From NCBI RefSeq assembly GCF_900604935.1, contig NZ_UWPC01000001.1:1-64000 (forward strand): DNA of 64,000 bases, read 5' to 3'. The DNA comes from Vaginisenegalia massiliensis (GTDB lineage Bacteria > Bacillota > Bacilli > Lactobacillales > Aerococcaceae). Shown here in pieces: positions 19,301-27,929 of this stretch. Below the pieces are notes generated by a model. It made no database searches, was not told the origin of the DNA, and saw only the letters and a program-made list of their open reading frames with translations. Position numbers and translations under genes: made by a program. How positions within the stretch are numbered: the stretch's first letter is position 1; every line of letters starts with the position of its first letter.

Positions 19301-20620
19301 GGTACGGTGGCGGAAAAAACAGCCTTTGGTTATGTAAAGGGGTATTTAGAAGCCATTGGTTCTAATTTGCCTCAAGCTGAGAAAGAACGATTAGCTAAGG
19401 GAATTGAAGGCGTTAAACGAACCACCGGTCAACACCCAGGTGGAATCATTGTTATTCCTGATTATATGGACATTTATGATTTTTCACCGGTTCAATATCC
19501 GGCTGATGATATCAACTCTGAGTGGAAGACCACTCACTTTGATTTCCATGCAATTCACGATAACATTTTGAAATTAGATATTTTGGGTCACGATGACCCG
19601 ACCGTTATTCGTATGTTGCAGGATTTGAGTGGACGTGATCCGAAGACCATACCACCGACTGATCCGGACGTTATGAAAATCTTTACTAGTCCAGAAATTT
19701 TAGGTGTGACACCTGAACAAATTTTCTCCGAAACGGGTACTTTGGGGATCCCTGAATTTGGGACGGCCTTTGTTCGAGGAATGTTAGTTGAATCGAAACC
19801 TAAGACTTTTTCCGAATTGTTGCAAATTTCGGGCTTATCTCATGGAACTGATGTTTGGTTGGGGAATGCTCAGGATTTAATTAAAAATAATATCGCGCCT
19901 CTAGCTAAAGTAATTGGCTGTCGGGATGATATTATGGTCACTCTAATCCATTATGGTCTTGAAGATGGTCTAGCTTTCAAAATAATGGAGAGTGTCCGTA
20001 AAGGACGAGGCATACCTGACGACTGGCAAGCGGAAATGCGTAAGTGCAAAGTTCCTGAGTGGTATATTGATTCCTGTTTGAAGATCAAATATATGTTCCC
20101 TAAAGCCCATGCAGCGGCTTATATATTGATGGCCTTACGGGTGGCTTACTATAAAGTACATGAGCCAATGCTTTACTATGCGGCGTATTTCTCTGTGCGA
20201 GCTATGGATTTTGATATTGTGGCCATGCATCAAGGAAAAGAAATGGTTAAACGCCGGATTCGTGAAATCAATGATAAAGGCTTTGAAGCGTCGGTTAAGG
20301 ATAAATCACTATTAACTGTCTTAGAATTGGCCAACGAAATGTTAGAACGCGGTTTTAAATTCCAAATGATCAGTTTAGAGAAATCGGATGCTGAAAAATT
20401 TATTATTGAAGGGGATACCTTAATCCCACCATTTAGAGCCGTACAAGGATTGGGGACCAACGTGGCTTATCAAATAATTAAAGCCCGTAATGAAGCACCT
20501 TTCCTATCCAAAGAAGATTTGCAAAAGCGGGGTAAAGTATCCAAAACTATCATTGACTATTTAGCCGATAATGGCGTCTTAGATGGTTTGCCTGATCAAG
20601 ATCAACTGAGTCTCTTTTAA
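16319..20620 (+). CDS. polC: DNA polymerase III PolC-type alpha subunit
   Basis: A 1433-residue Gram-positive replicative polymerase. In order: N-terminal domain, OB domain (about 235-320), PHP domain starting at ELHLHTNMSAMD near 332, an inserted 3'-5' proofreading exonuclease with FDVETTGLS near 420 and HRAVYDSETT, a zinc module with CPNCQH and CPECGH (about 907-940), and the catalytic PDIDLNFSGDYQ near 960. The reported frame begins at TTG 16298, but AAAGGAGG eight bases before ATG 16319 fixes the start. The length is close to B. subtilis PolC. Confidence 0.98.
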   Translation: MDQDNLFNHLLDQLQIEDEDILAVLADTQIDHVDVYAQSGQWHFYLASPKRIHPHAYEIFMHHLHQAFSSIADVEVWWSFEDGEIDETTSLAYWQAVQTILGNQKPFIKACLSHASYQLTDQTLNIGLESQHQVDLVQDKYHDLFSLKLKQVGISDIHLSYFVDEAVNQQTKHAVQERLSNEEEKHLQEALERQEKRQQQSKLVEENADIPQIGKDIPTSPLLSMIDLPDFPNRQIIEGYIFNLEMRETRSGTHILILKVTDYTSSVTAKIIEGRQNKFEAMAQFSKGDWIRLEGDYQLDNWSNEMEFRPRSIRKISKAERMDQAPADQRRVELHLHTNMSAMDATNSPTDLIKQAAKWGHKAVAITDHGGAQAFPEAYNTGKQLGIKVIYGIEAYVVNDGELIAYNPQDIDLASATYVVFDVETTGLSSVYDRIIELAAVKMHDGAVIDTFEAFINPGHSLSAFTTELTGITDAMLADAPDEASVIKCFMTFSEGSILVAHNASFDMGFLNQAYERLGLKASSLAVIDTLELSRLVNSHLKSHRLNTLAKHYGINLEQHHRAVYDSETTGYVLMKLLEQAKEDYGMTAHHHLNQQIGQGDSYKQGRPFHATLLAKNQEGLKDLFKLISYSNVDYFYREPRIPRRLLKQYRQNLLIGTACSEGEVFTAMMQKGYDEAAKLVDFYDFIEVQPKSAYSPLIDQELIRSEADLEHILTQLIRLGEEKNKLVVATGNVHYLDEKDSVYREILQRSMKKNANRTMTFAPLHFRTTDEMLDEFSFLDSAKAHEIVVTNSQKIADSIDEIQVIKDKLFTPNIEGANEQITDLAYGKAHELYGDPLPEIVQKRIEKELNSIISNGFSVIYLIAQKLVHKSMEDGYLVGSRGSVGSSLVATLTGITEVNPLAPHYYCPNCQHSEFITDGSIGSGFDLPEKLCPECGHSLAKDGHDIPFETFLGFYGDKVPDIDLNFSGDYQARAHAYTKVLFGEDYVYRAGTIGTVAEKTAFGYVKGYLEAIGSNLPQAEKERLAKGIEGVKRTTGQHPGGIIVIPDYMDIYDFSPVQYPADDINSEWKTTHFDFHAIHDNILKLDILGHDDPTVIRMLQDLSGRDPKTIPPTDPDVMKIFTSPEILGVTPEQIFSETGTLGIPEFGTAFVRGMLVESKPKTFSELLQISGLSHGTDVWLGNAQDLIKNNIAPLAKVIGCRDDIMVTLIHYGLEDGLAFKIMESVRKGRGIPDDWQAEMRKCKVPEWYIDSCLKIKYMFPKAHAAAYILMALRVAYYKVHEPMLYYAAYFSVRAMDFDIVAMHQGKEMVKRRIREINDKGFEASVKDKSLLTVLELANEMLERGFKFQMISLEKSDAEKFIIEGDTLIPPFRAVQGLGTNVAYQIIKARNEAPFLSKEDLQKRGKVSKTIIDYLADNGVLDGLPDQDQLSLF

Positions 20621-20633
20621 TGAGTGGCTTGAG

Positions 20634-20662
20634 TTGTATCAGTTACCTATGTGTGTTATACT
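20634..20662 (+). promoter_or_regulatory. Promoter of the rimP-nusA-infB operon
   Basis: TTGTAT (20634-20639), 17-base spacer, TATACT (20657-20662). The predicted start, near 20669, is only about 24 bases before a terminator hairpin. Confidence 0.7.
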
Positions 20663-20692
20663 TTGTATAGAGTAAATTGACGGAAGAGGAGA

Positions 20693-20716
20693 GTGAGCGG
20701 GAACGCTCACTTTTTT
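20693..20716 (+). terminator. Terminator/attenuator in the rimP-nusA leader
   Basis: GTGAGCG-GGAA-CGCTCAC (20693-20710) is a perfect 7-bp hairpin with a stable tetraloop, running into six T residues, 35 bases before the rimP ATG. It can end polC transcripts and also attenuate transcripts from the promoter at 20634-20662. Confidence 0.85.
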
Positions 20717-20751
20717 CGTGCAACGGGCAGATGAAATTAAAGGAGTGAACT

Positions 20752-21225
20752 ATGAGTACGGTATTAGACAAAGTAACCCCGATTATCGAACCAATTGTGA
20801 CAGATTTTGGTTGTCAATTAGTGGATATTGAATATGTTAAAGAAGGAAAAGCATGGTTTCTAAGAGTCTATGCAGACAAGGACGGACGAATCGACATTGA
20901 AGATTGCGTTGAAATTAGCGAAGCCGTAAGCAATGCGTTAGACCAAATGCAACCAGATCCTTTCCCGGAAGCTTACTTCCTTGAAGTATCTTCACCTGGA
21001 GCGGAACGTCCTTTGAAAACGCAAGCCGATATGGAAGCAGCCATTGGCCAATATATTCATTTAGATTATTATGCTCCTCAGTATGGTGAGAAGTTTCATG
21101 AAGGAACCTTACTGGCTGTCGATCAAGATCGCTATTGTTTGGAAATCCGGATTAAAACGGCTACCAAGCAAATTGAAATCAACAAAAAAGATGTTGCCAA
21201 AGCCCGTATGGCTATAAAATTTTAG
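20752..21225 (+). CDS. rimP: Ribosome maturation factor RimP
   Basis: A 157-residue RimP, needed for 30S assembly. The N-terminal domain has the signature DIEYVKEGKAWFLRVYADK and the VEISEAVSNALD helix; the YFLEVSSPGAERPL motif leads to the C-terminal Sm-like barrel. The gene starts the conserved rimP-nusA-ylxR-ylxQ-infB-rbfA operon. AAAGGAG precedes the ATG. Confidence 0.96.
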   Translation: MSTVLDKVTPIIEPIVTDFGCQLVDIEYVKEGKAWFLRVYADKDGRIDIEDCVEISEAVSNALDQMQPDPFPEAYFLEVSSPGAERPLKTQADMEAAIGQYIHLDYYAPQYGEKFHEGTLLAVDQDRYCLEIRIKTATKQIEINKKDVAKARMAIKF

Positions 21226-21242
21226 TAAATTAGGTGAGATGA

Positions 21243-22508
21243 ATGAGTAAAGAATTAGCAAAAGCATTACAAGTTTTAGAAGAAGAGAAGGGAATTTCTC
21301 GCGATATTATCAAGGAGGCACTCGAATCGGCCTTAGTTTTAGCTTATAAGAAGAACTATGATCAAGCACAAAACGTAGAAGTTGTATTCGACGATAAAAA
21401 AGGCACAATCAAAGTGTATTCGGTTAAAGAAGTCGTTCAAACAAACTATGATTCCACTTTAGAAATTTCGCTAGAAGAAGCTTTAAAAATTAACAAGGCT
21501 TATGAGTTGGGCGATAAAATTCGTTTTGAAGTTACACCAAAAGACTTTGGCCGTATCGCGACTCAAACTGCCAAACATGTTATCATGCAACGTATTCGTG
21601 AAGCTGAACGTGATATCATTTTTGATGAATATTCTCAATATCAAGACGAAATTATTACCGGTACAGTTGAACGAGTGGATCAACGCTTTGTCTATGTAAA
21701 CTTAGGCAAGATTGAAGCGGTTATGCCAATCAGCGAACAGATCCAAGGTGAAGTATTCGAAATGGATCAACGGATTAAGGTCTATGTTGTTAAGGTTGAG
21801 AAAACAAACAAAGGCCCGCAAGTAGTGGTATCAAGAGCCCACGCTGACTTCTTACGTCGTCTATTCGAACAAGAAGTTCCTGAAATTTATGATGGAACCG
21901 TTGAAATAGTTAATATCGCTCGTGAAGCGGGTGATCGGTCGAAAGTTGCCGTTCGTTCACGGGATACTAATGTTGATCCAGTAGGAACTTGTGTTGGTCA
22001 AAAAGGTCAACGGGTGCAAACGATTGTTAATGAATTAAATGGTGAAAATATGGATATTGTCGAGTGGGATGAAGATCCAGCTACCTTTATTCGTAACGCT
22101 ATGAATCCAGCCGAAGTCGTTGACGTCAATTTTGATGAAGCGAATCATGCCTGTATCGTGGTTGTACCCGATTACCAATTGTCTTTAGCTATTGGTAAGA
22201 AAGGTCAAAACGCACGTCTTGCAGCACGTTTAACCACATACAAAATTGATATCAAATCTGAAAGCGATTATGCAACCTATATGGCTGAATTAGCTAATCA
22301 TGAGCCAGAAGTTGAGTCATTAGAATTAACTGATCTGGATGATACAATTGATATGGATGCTGAAGTGGATTCCGCTGAAGCACTCCGTCATGCTGAAGAA
22401 GTAGCTGAAGATGTTCTGAGACCGGAAGATGCGGAAGCACTGATGGACCAAGCTCAAGCCCAAGCTGAGTTAAATGAAGAAGATCGCTTAAGCCAAGATG
22501 AGGCTTAA
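21243..22508 (+). CDS. nusA: Transcription termination/antitermination factor NusA
   Basis: A 421-residue NusA: N-terminal RNA-polymerase-binding domain (1-125), S1 domain (about 135-200), then KH1 and KH2 (about 230-345) with VGQKGQRVQTIVNEL and IGKKGQNARLAARL. The acidic C-terminal tail (about 355-421) is longer than in B. subtilis NusA (371) and rich in Glu and Asp, as in many Lactobacillales. It follows rimP at 17 bases. The terminator in the operon leader makes NusA autoregulation by attenuation plausible. Confidence 0.97.
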   Translation: MSKELAKALQVLEEEKGISRDIIKEALESALVLAYKKNYDQAQNVEVVFDDKKGTIKVYSVKEVVQTNYDSTLEISLEEALKINKAYELGDKIRFEVTPKDFGRIATQTAKHVIMQRIREAERDIIFDEYSQYQDEIITGTVERVDQRFVYVNLGKIEAVMPISEQIQGEVFEMDQRIKVYVVKVEKTNKGPQVVVSRAHADFLRRLFEQEVPEIYDGTVEIVNIAREAGDRSKVAVRSRDTNVDPVGTCVGQKGQRVQTIVNELNGENMDIVEWDEDPATFIRNAMNPAEVVDVNFDEANHACIVVVPDYQLSLAIGKKGQNARLAARLTTYKIDIKSESDYATYMAELANHEPEVESLELTDLDDTIDMDAEVDSAEALRHAEEVAEDVLRPEDAEALMDQAQAQAELNEEDRLSQDEA

Positions 22509-22529
22509 AGCAGTTGAGGAGGGAATCGT

Positions 22530-22829
22530 TTGAAAACAAACCAGCCAAAACGCAAAATTCCCATGCGTAAATGCCTTGTCTCGCAAGAGATGTTTCCCAA
22601 AAAAGAATTAGTGCGCATTGTAAAAACCAAAGAGCAAGAGCTCTTTATAGATCCAACTGGGCGTCAAAATGGACGAGGAGCTTATATCGCTTTAGAACCG
22701 AAGTTTGCCATACAGGCTAAACAGAAGAAAGTCTTAGATAAGGCTTTTGAAATGAAAGTTCCTGAAGCCTTTTACGATGAATTGTATGCTTATGTTGAGC
22801 ATCAGAAAGCACGTAAGGAACTTCTATGA
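22530..22829 (+). CDS. ylxR: YlxR/RnpM RNA-binding protein
   Basis: A 99-residue basic protein with the YlxR fold: MRKCLVSQEMFPKKELVRIV near residues 11-30 and the conserved GRQNGRGAYI. In B. subtilis the protein (RnpM) binds RNase P RNA and modulates its activity. It starts with TTG at 22530, six bases after GAGGAGGG, an unusual but well-supported start. Its stop overlaps the ylxQ start by four bases. Confidence 0.92.
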   Translation: MKTNQPKRKIPMRKCLVSQEMFPKKELVRIVKTKEQELFIDPTGRQNGRGAYIALEPKFAIQAKQKKVLDKAFEMKVPEAFYDELYAYVEHQKARKELL

Positions 22830-23152
22830 CCCCAAGCCAAAAACAATTAAATTTATTGGGATTAGCAACGCGAGCTAAGCAGTTAATCAGTGGTGATGAA
22901 TTTGTCGAAAAAGCTATTAAGTCTAAACAAGTTTATCTTGTCATTTGTGCCTGCGATGCTAGTCAAGCTACATTAGAACGCTATCAAGGATATTGCCAAC
23001 GGAATCAAATTCCATTGTTTATAGAATTTAACAAAAATCAAATTAGTCATGCGATTGGCAAAAGTCGAACAATATGCGCCTTTGCTAATCAAGGTATGGC
23101 CCAACGTTTTTTATCATATCGAATAGGAGAAGAATCTATGGATGGTAAATGA
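22826..23152 (+). CDS. ylxQ: L7Ae-family ribosomal/K-turn-binding protein YlxQ
   Basis: A 108-residue L7Ae/L30e-fold protein of the YlxQ group, expected to bind K-turn RNA. Visible are LGLATRAKQLISGDE at the start and the VYLVICACDAS strand. The ATG overlaps the ylxR stop, so it is coupled. The operon position between ylxR and infB is conserved across Firmicutes. Confidence 0.9.
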   Translation: MTPSQKQLNLLGLATRAKQLISGDEFVEKAIKSKQVYLVICACDASQATLERYQGYCQRNQIPLFIEFNKNQISHAIGKSRTICAFANQGMAQRFLSYRIGEESMDGK

Positions 23153-23172
23153 CAGAATAGGAAGGTGAGTAT

Positions 23173-25431
23173 ATGACCACAAGTCGTGTATATGAATTTG
23201 CAAAAGAACACAATTTAAGTAGTAAAGCTGTTTTGGACCTAGCTAAGAAAAATGGTATTGAATTTAACAGCCATATGTCCTCAATGGATGACCAACAAAA
23301 AGCAAAATTAACCCAATTAATTAAGGGCGGACAGGCGGAACCAACTAGCCAAGCAAAACCGGCTGCTTCAAATAAGGAAAATAAACCCGCTAGTTCAACA
23401 AAACCGGCTCAATCGAAGCCAACTGCTCCAAAACCAAGCAAACCAGCAAGTAAGGCAGAAGTGCGTCCCTTACATTTAAACGATAAGGATTTGGAAGAAG
23501 CGAATACTAGCAAGATCATTCCAACTAAAAAACCAGCTAAACGTGCGAATGATGATAATCAAATGAAAGCTGGTGGATCTAAACGAGCACGTGGAAATTC
23601 AAAGAAAAATCGTCAAAATCGTCGCTTCCAACCTAAGACTGAATCTAAGGGTATTACAGCAAGAAAACATAAAGAATTACCTGAGAAACTTCAATATACA
23701 GATGGCATGAATATTCAAGAAATCGCAAAACGTTTCCACCGCGATTCTTCAGAAATTATCAAAAAATTACTGATGCTTGGAGTTATGGCTACAGTAAACC
23801 AAGCCTTGTCAAAAGATGTTATTGAATTAATCTGTTTAGAATATGGGGTAGAGCCAGAAGAAAAAGTGGTTTTAGATAATGCTGACTTAGAGCGCCACTT
23901 TGAAGCAGAAGTTGACGAAGCTAAATTAACCACACGCCCACCTGTAGTTACGATCATGGGGCATGTTGACCATGGTAAAACTACCCTCTTAGACCAATTG
24001 CGTAATACACGGGTAACCGAAGGTGAAGCGGGCGGAATTACCCAACACATCGGGGCTTATCAAATCAATGTCCAAGGTAAAACCATCACTTTCTTGGATA
24101 CACCTGGACACGAAGCATTTACGACTATGCGGGCTCGTGGTGCAGATATAACGGATATTACCATTATTGTTGTAGCGGCCGATGATGGAGTGATGCCTCA
24201 AACAGTCGAAGCCATTAACCACGCTAAAGCAGCAGGTGTACCTATTATCGTTGCGATTAACAAAATCGATAAACCAAGTGCCAATCCAGATCGCGTAACC
24301 CAAGAATTAACGGAACATGGCTTAATTCCAGAGGATTGGGGCGGCGATACGATCTTTGTTCAGATTTCCGCTAAATTCAACAAAAACATTGATGAATTAT
24401 TGGAAATGATTTTACTTGTTGCTGAAATGCAAGAATTAAAAGCAGATCCAAAACGTTTAGCGATTGGAACGGTTATTGAGGCACGATTGGATAAAGCTCA
24501 AGGGGCTACGGCTACCTTATTAGTACAACAAGGAACCCTTAAAATTGGTGACCCTATTGTGGTCGGTAATTCATATGGTAAAGTACGGACCATGCTTAAT
24601 GATACTAATCGTCGGGTTAAACAAGCTGGTCCGGCAACTCCAATTGAAATTACTGGTTTGAACGATGCACCGCAAGCAGGCGATCTTTTCGTGGTCTTTG
24701 AAGATGAGAAAACTGCTCGGGCTGCCGGTGAAGAGCGGGCGAAACGTGCACAAATGGCTCAACGAGATTCTAAGAAGAAGGTAACTTTGGATAACCTATT
24801 TGATAGTTTGCAAGAAGGTGAACTGAAATCGGTTAATGTCATTATTAAAGGTGATGTTCAAGGATCCGTTGAAGCCTTATCAGCTAGCTTACAAAAGATT
24901 GAAGTTGAAGGCGTTCGCGTGAACATTATTCACCAAGCGGTGGGGGCTATTAACGAAAGTGATGTCAGTTTAGCGGCGGCTTCAGGTGCTTTAATCGTTG
25001 GCTTTAATGTACGACCTACGCCGCAAGCTAAAGCACAAGCAGCTGACGATGAAATTGATATCCGGTTACACCGAGTAATCTATAATGTCATCGATGAAAT
25101 TGAAACAGCAATGAAGGGTATGCTAGACCCTGAATATGTTGAAGAAATTCAAGGTCAAGTTGTGGTTCGTGAAACCTTTACCGTTTCTAAAGTGGGAACC
25201 ATTGCAGGCTCATATGTGTTAGATGGTTTAATTACGCGCTCAAGTAAAGTTCGTGTAATACGGGACAATATTGTTGTCTATGAAGGCGAATTAGCCAGCC
25301 TTAAACGCTTTAAAGATGATGCCAAAGAAGTCAAGAAAGGCTTTGAGTGCGGAATTATGATTGAAAATTACAACGATATCCGCGTTGACGATATTATCGA
25401 ACCATATCACATGGTTGAAGTAAAACGCTAA
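23173..25431 (+). CDS. infB: Translation initiation factor IF-2
   Basis: A 752-residue GTPase that brings fMet-tRNA to the 30S P site. N-terminal IF2-N domain (1-50), a low-complexity Lys/Pro/Ala/Ser linker (about 55-165), a second IF2-N domain (about 175-230), then the G domain with [10 protein letters not shown] near 262, DTPGH and NKID, and domains II-IV to the end. The ATG follows GGAAGGTGAG. Length is typical of Lactobacillales. Confidence 0.98.
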   Translation: MTTSRVYEFAKEHNLSSKAVLDLAKKNGIEFNSHMSSMDDQQKAKLTQLIKGGQAEPTSQAKPAASNKENKPASSTKPAQSKPTAPKPSKPASKAEVRPLHLNDKDLEEANTSKIIPTKKPAKRANDDNQMKAGGSKRARGNSKKNRQNRRFQPKTESKGITARKHKELPEKLQYTDGMNIQEIAKRFHRDSSEIIKKLLMLGVMATVNQALSKDVIELICLEYGVEPEEKVVLDNADLERHFEAEVDEAKLTTRPPVVTIMGHVDHGKTTLLDQLRNTRVTEGEAGGITQHIGAYQINVQGKTITFLDTPGHEAFTTMRARGADITDITIIVVAADDGVMPQTVEAINHAKAAGVPIIVAINKIDKPSANPDRVTQELTEHGLIPEDWGGDTIFVQISAKFNKNIDELLEMILLVAEMQELKADPKRLAIGTVIEARLDKAQGATATLLVQQGTLKIGDPIVVGNSYGKVRTMLNDTNRRVKQAGPATPIEITGLNDAPQAGDLFVVFEDEKTARAAGEERAKRAQMAQRDSKKKVTLDNLFDSLQEGELKSVNVIIKGDVQGSVEALSASLQKIEVEGVRVNIIHQAVGAINESDVSLAAASGALIVGFNVRPTPQAKAQAADDEIDIRLHRVIYNVIDEIETAMKGMLDPEYVEEIQGQVVVRETFTVSKVGTIAGSYVLDGLITRSSKVRVIRDNIVVYEGELASLKRFKDDAKEVKKGFECGIMIENYNDIRVDDIIEPYHMVEVKR

Positions 25432-25449
25432 GAATGAGGAGGTTAGCCG

Positions 25450-25863
25450 ATGGCTAAGTTTAGAGTTGGACGCGTTCGACAAGAGATTCTTAGAGAAGTC
25501 AATACAATCTTATTGCGTCAAGTTAAAGACCCTCGTATAGACGGTGTGACAATTACCGATGTTGATTTGACTGGCGATTTACAAAATGCAACGATTTATT
25601 ACTCGACTTTATCTGATAAAGCAGGTGCTCGTCAAAAAACGCAAGCCGGTTTGGATGCGGTAACGGGTTTAGTGCGGAGTGAATTGGGTAAGAAATTAAG
25701 TCTCTATAAAACTCCTGAAATCAAATTTGAACGCGATGCTTCAATTGATTATGGGGAACATATTTCTGCATTATTAAATAAAATTCATCAGCAAGATTCA
25801 AAATTTGAGGATCAAAAGGATCTTGATGACGATACTGATGATATGCATAATCTTGAAGACTAA
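25450..25863 (+). CDS. rbfA: 30S ribosome-binding factor RbfA
   Basis: A 137-residue KH-type assembly factor with the N-terminal RVGRVRQEILREVNTIL helix, VKDPRIDGVTITDVDLTGDL and the LSLYKTPEIKFERDASIDYG strand. The C-terminal 20 residues are an acidic tail. It closes the rimP-infB operon: a perfect terminator begins 15 bases after the stop. Confidence 0.96.
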   Translation: MAKFRVGRVRQEILREVNTILLRQVKDPRIDGVTITDVDLTGDLQNATIYYSTLSDKAGARQKTQAGLDAVTGLVRSELGKKLSLYKTPEIKFERDASIDYGEHISALLNKIHQQDSKFEDQKDLDDDTDDMHNLED

Positions 25864-25877
25864 ACATTTGAAAGAAG

Positions 25878-25920
25878 ACTGTTTGAAGTAAGACCCAAGC
25901 TTACTTCAAACAGTTTTTTT
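25878..25920 (+). terminator. Terminator of the rimP-nusA-infB-rbfA operon
   Basis: A perfect 15-bp stem, ACTGTTTGAAGTAAG / CTTACTTCAAACAGT, with a 7-base loop and a T7 tract. Confidence 0.95.
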
Positions 25921-26007
25921 GTCATATTGGTTAAAATTTGACCATAATTTGAACTAATTTATATTGATTTTTTTGCTATCTGAAACATAGTTTTGAGTGG
26001 ATAAATT

Positions 26008-26016
26008 TGCTATAAT
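26008..26016 (+). promoter_or_regulatory. Extended -10 promoter of truB-ribF
   Basis: TGC-TATAAT (26008-26016) is an extended -10 with a consensus hexamer; the -35 region is weak. It lies 27 bases before the truB ATG. Confidence 0.6.
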
Positions 26017-26043
26017 TAAAAGGAAATGAGAAGGAGGTAGGAC

Positions 26044-26970
26044 ATGTTTAATGGTATCTTACCGGTCTGGAAGCCTGCTGGCATGACCAGTCACGATGTT
26101 GTTTTCAAACTAAGAAAAATATTAAAAATGAAAAAGATTGGCCACACAGGGACCCTCGATCCGGAAGTGGAAGGGGTCCTATTAATTTGCCTTGGACAAG
26201 CTACTAAACTAGTAGAGTTTTTGATGTCTGGACGTAAGGTTTATCAAGGGTCTATTATTTTGGGGATTTCAACTGAGACGGAAGATAGTCACGGGGCAAT
26301 AGTTGACCGTGAATTTCTCAAAGAGCCTATCGAAACAAGTCGAATTGATCACTGTATGAAAGAAATGGAAGGTTCAATTGTTCAAATTCCACCATATTAT
26401 TCTGCCGTAAAAGTGAATGGACGGCGTTTATATGAATATGCACGTTTGGGCCAAGAAGTGGAGCGACCAAAACGCATTGCCCAAATCGATTCTTTTGAAC
26501 GGTTGAATATACCATTTTTTGATATAGAGGAAGGAACTCAAACCTGGTCATTTCGAGTCTTATGTGGAAAAGGGACCTATGTGCGCACCCTTGCCGTGGA
26601 TTTGGGGCAAAAGCTAGGCTATCCTAGCCATATGTCTCACTTAGTTCGAATGGAAACGGGGGGGTTTAGCCAAGCAGATTGTCTCACTTTGGAAGAAATT
26701 CAAGTGGCCATGAATGAAGGCAGATTAGCTGCCTCTATCCATCCGATTGAGCGAGCGCTAGCCGATTTTCCTAAACTTGAATTAACAGATAGTCAAGCAA
26801 AACAAGTTTTACACGGAGCCGTTTTAAGCGAAAAGGAATTTGGTACTTTGATCGATCAATCGACTGTTTTATTTTGGCAAGATAAAGCTTTGGCGATCTA
26901 TTATCCACATCCACTTAAGCCTGGATTAATTAAACCACAGCGTATGTTTACCGGAGAGGAGGAGAAGTAG
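26044..26970 (+). CDS. truB: tRNA pseudouridine(55) synthase
   Basis: A 308-residue enzyme making pseudouridine 55 in the T loop of tRNAs. The catalytic motif HTGTLDP holds Asp39, and the usual PPYYSAVKVNGRRLYEYAR and GTYVRTLAVDLG motifs follow. AAGGAGGT precedes the ATG. The TAG stop shares its last base with the GTG start of ribF. Confidence 0.97.
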   Translation: MFNGILPVWKPAGMTSHDVVFKLRKILKMKKIGHTGTLDPEVEGVLLICLGQATKLVEFLMSGRKVYQGSIILGISTETEDSHGAIVDREFLKEPIETSRIDHCMKEMEGSIVQIPPYYSAVKVNGRRLYEYARLGQEVERPKRIAQIDSFERLNIPFFDIEEGTQTWSFRVLCGKGTYVRTLAVDLGQKLGYPSHMSHLVRMETGGFSQADCLTLEEIQVAMNEGRLAASIHPIERALADFPKLELTDSQAKQVLHGAVLSEKEFGTLIDQSTVLFWQDKALAIYYPHPLKPGLIKPQRMFTGEEEK

Positions 26971-27929
26971 TGAAAATTATTCATTTAACTCATCCTTATA
27001 GGGCTGATGAAATTGTGAATCAGGATGTTGTTTTGGCTTTGGGATTCTTTGATGGCGTTCATTTGGGTCATCAAGCAGTCATTCAGGCAGGGCGTCAAGT
27101 GGCTGACGACAGCGGACGACCACTGGCTCTTATGACTTTTAACCAACATCCTAAACTAATTTTTACCCAGGTTAAGGGTGATGACCTGAAATATTTAACT
27201 CCTTTTACACGCAAATGTGAATTGTTGAATGAACTGGGTGTCGATATTTTATATCTGATTGATTTTACCTATTCCTTTGGGGCACAAAGCCCACAGGAAT
27301 TCGTAGATGATTATATTGTAGGACTCCATGCCAAAACTGTGGTGGCTGGTTTTGATTATACCTATGGTAAAGCGACTGAAGCTAATATGCAGACCTTGCC
27401 CCAACATGCTAGAGGACGATTTGATATTATTGAAATTCCTCAATTGCAAATAGATCAAAACAAAGTGGGAACAACGAGTATTCGGCAAGCGATTAAGCAG
27501 GGCCGAATAGAAGAAGCCAACCATCAACTGGGTTATATTTATCAAACTAGTGGTTGTGTGGTTCACGGTTTTAAACGAGGGCGTGAATTAGGTTATCCTA
27601 CGACCAATATTGATACACCTAGTCAAGAGCTTCTGCCGGGTGTAGGCGTCTATGTTGTTTCTATATGGGTTCAAGGCAGATGGTATCAAGGTATGGCTTC
27701 CGTTGGGTATAATATTACTTTTGGTCAGACAAATCAGTTAACTTGCGAGGTATATATTCTTAATTTTGATCAAATGATTTATGGTGAGCAAGTTAAGGTA
27801 CAATGGCGACATTTCTTACGGTCAGAGCAAAAATTTGATAGTATAGAAGCCTTAATTAATCAACTCGATCAAGATTTGGTGGATACTAAAGCCTATTTCA
27901 GCAATCAAAAGGGTGAATCAAGATGTTAA
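26970..27929 (+). CDS. ribF: Bifunctional riboflavin kinase / FAD synthetase
   Basis: A 319-residue two-domain enzyme converting riboflavin to FMN and FAD. The N-terminal nucleotidyltransferase has LGFFDGVHLGHQ (about 26-37) and ISTT-like TTSIRQAI; the C-terminal kinase has GRELGYPTTNI near 206-216. The start is GTG, translationally coupled to truB by a one-base overlap, with GGAGGAG upstream inside truB. The end overlaps hemW by seven bases. Confidence 0.96.
   Translation: MKIIHLTHPYRADEIVNQDVVLALGFFDGVHLGHQAVIQAGRQVADDSGRPLALMTFNQHPKLIFTQVKGDDLKYLTPFTRKCELLNELGVDILYLIDFTYSFGAQSPQEFVDDYIVGLHAKTVVAGFDYTYGKATEANMQTLPQHARGRFDIIEIPQLQIDQNKVGTTSIRQAIKQGRIEEANHQLGYIYQTSGCVVHGFKRGRELGYPTTNIDTPSQELLPGVGVYVVSIWVQGRWYQGMASVGYNITFGQTNQLTCEVYILNFDQMIYGEQVKVQWRHFLRSEQKFDSIEALINQLDQDLVDTKAYFSNQKGESRC

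Noticed and set aside
23715-24303. Antisense open frames over infB
   Set aside because: Shadow frames of the conserved IF-2 gene with no supporting signals.
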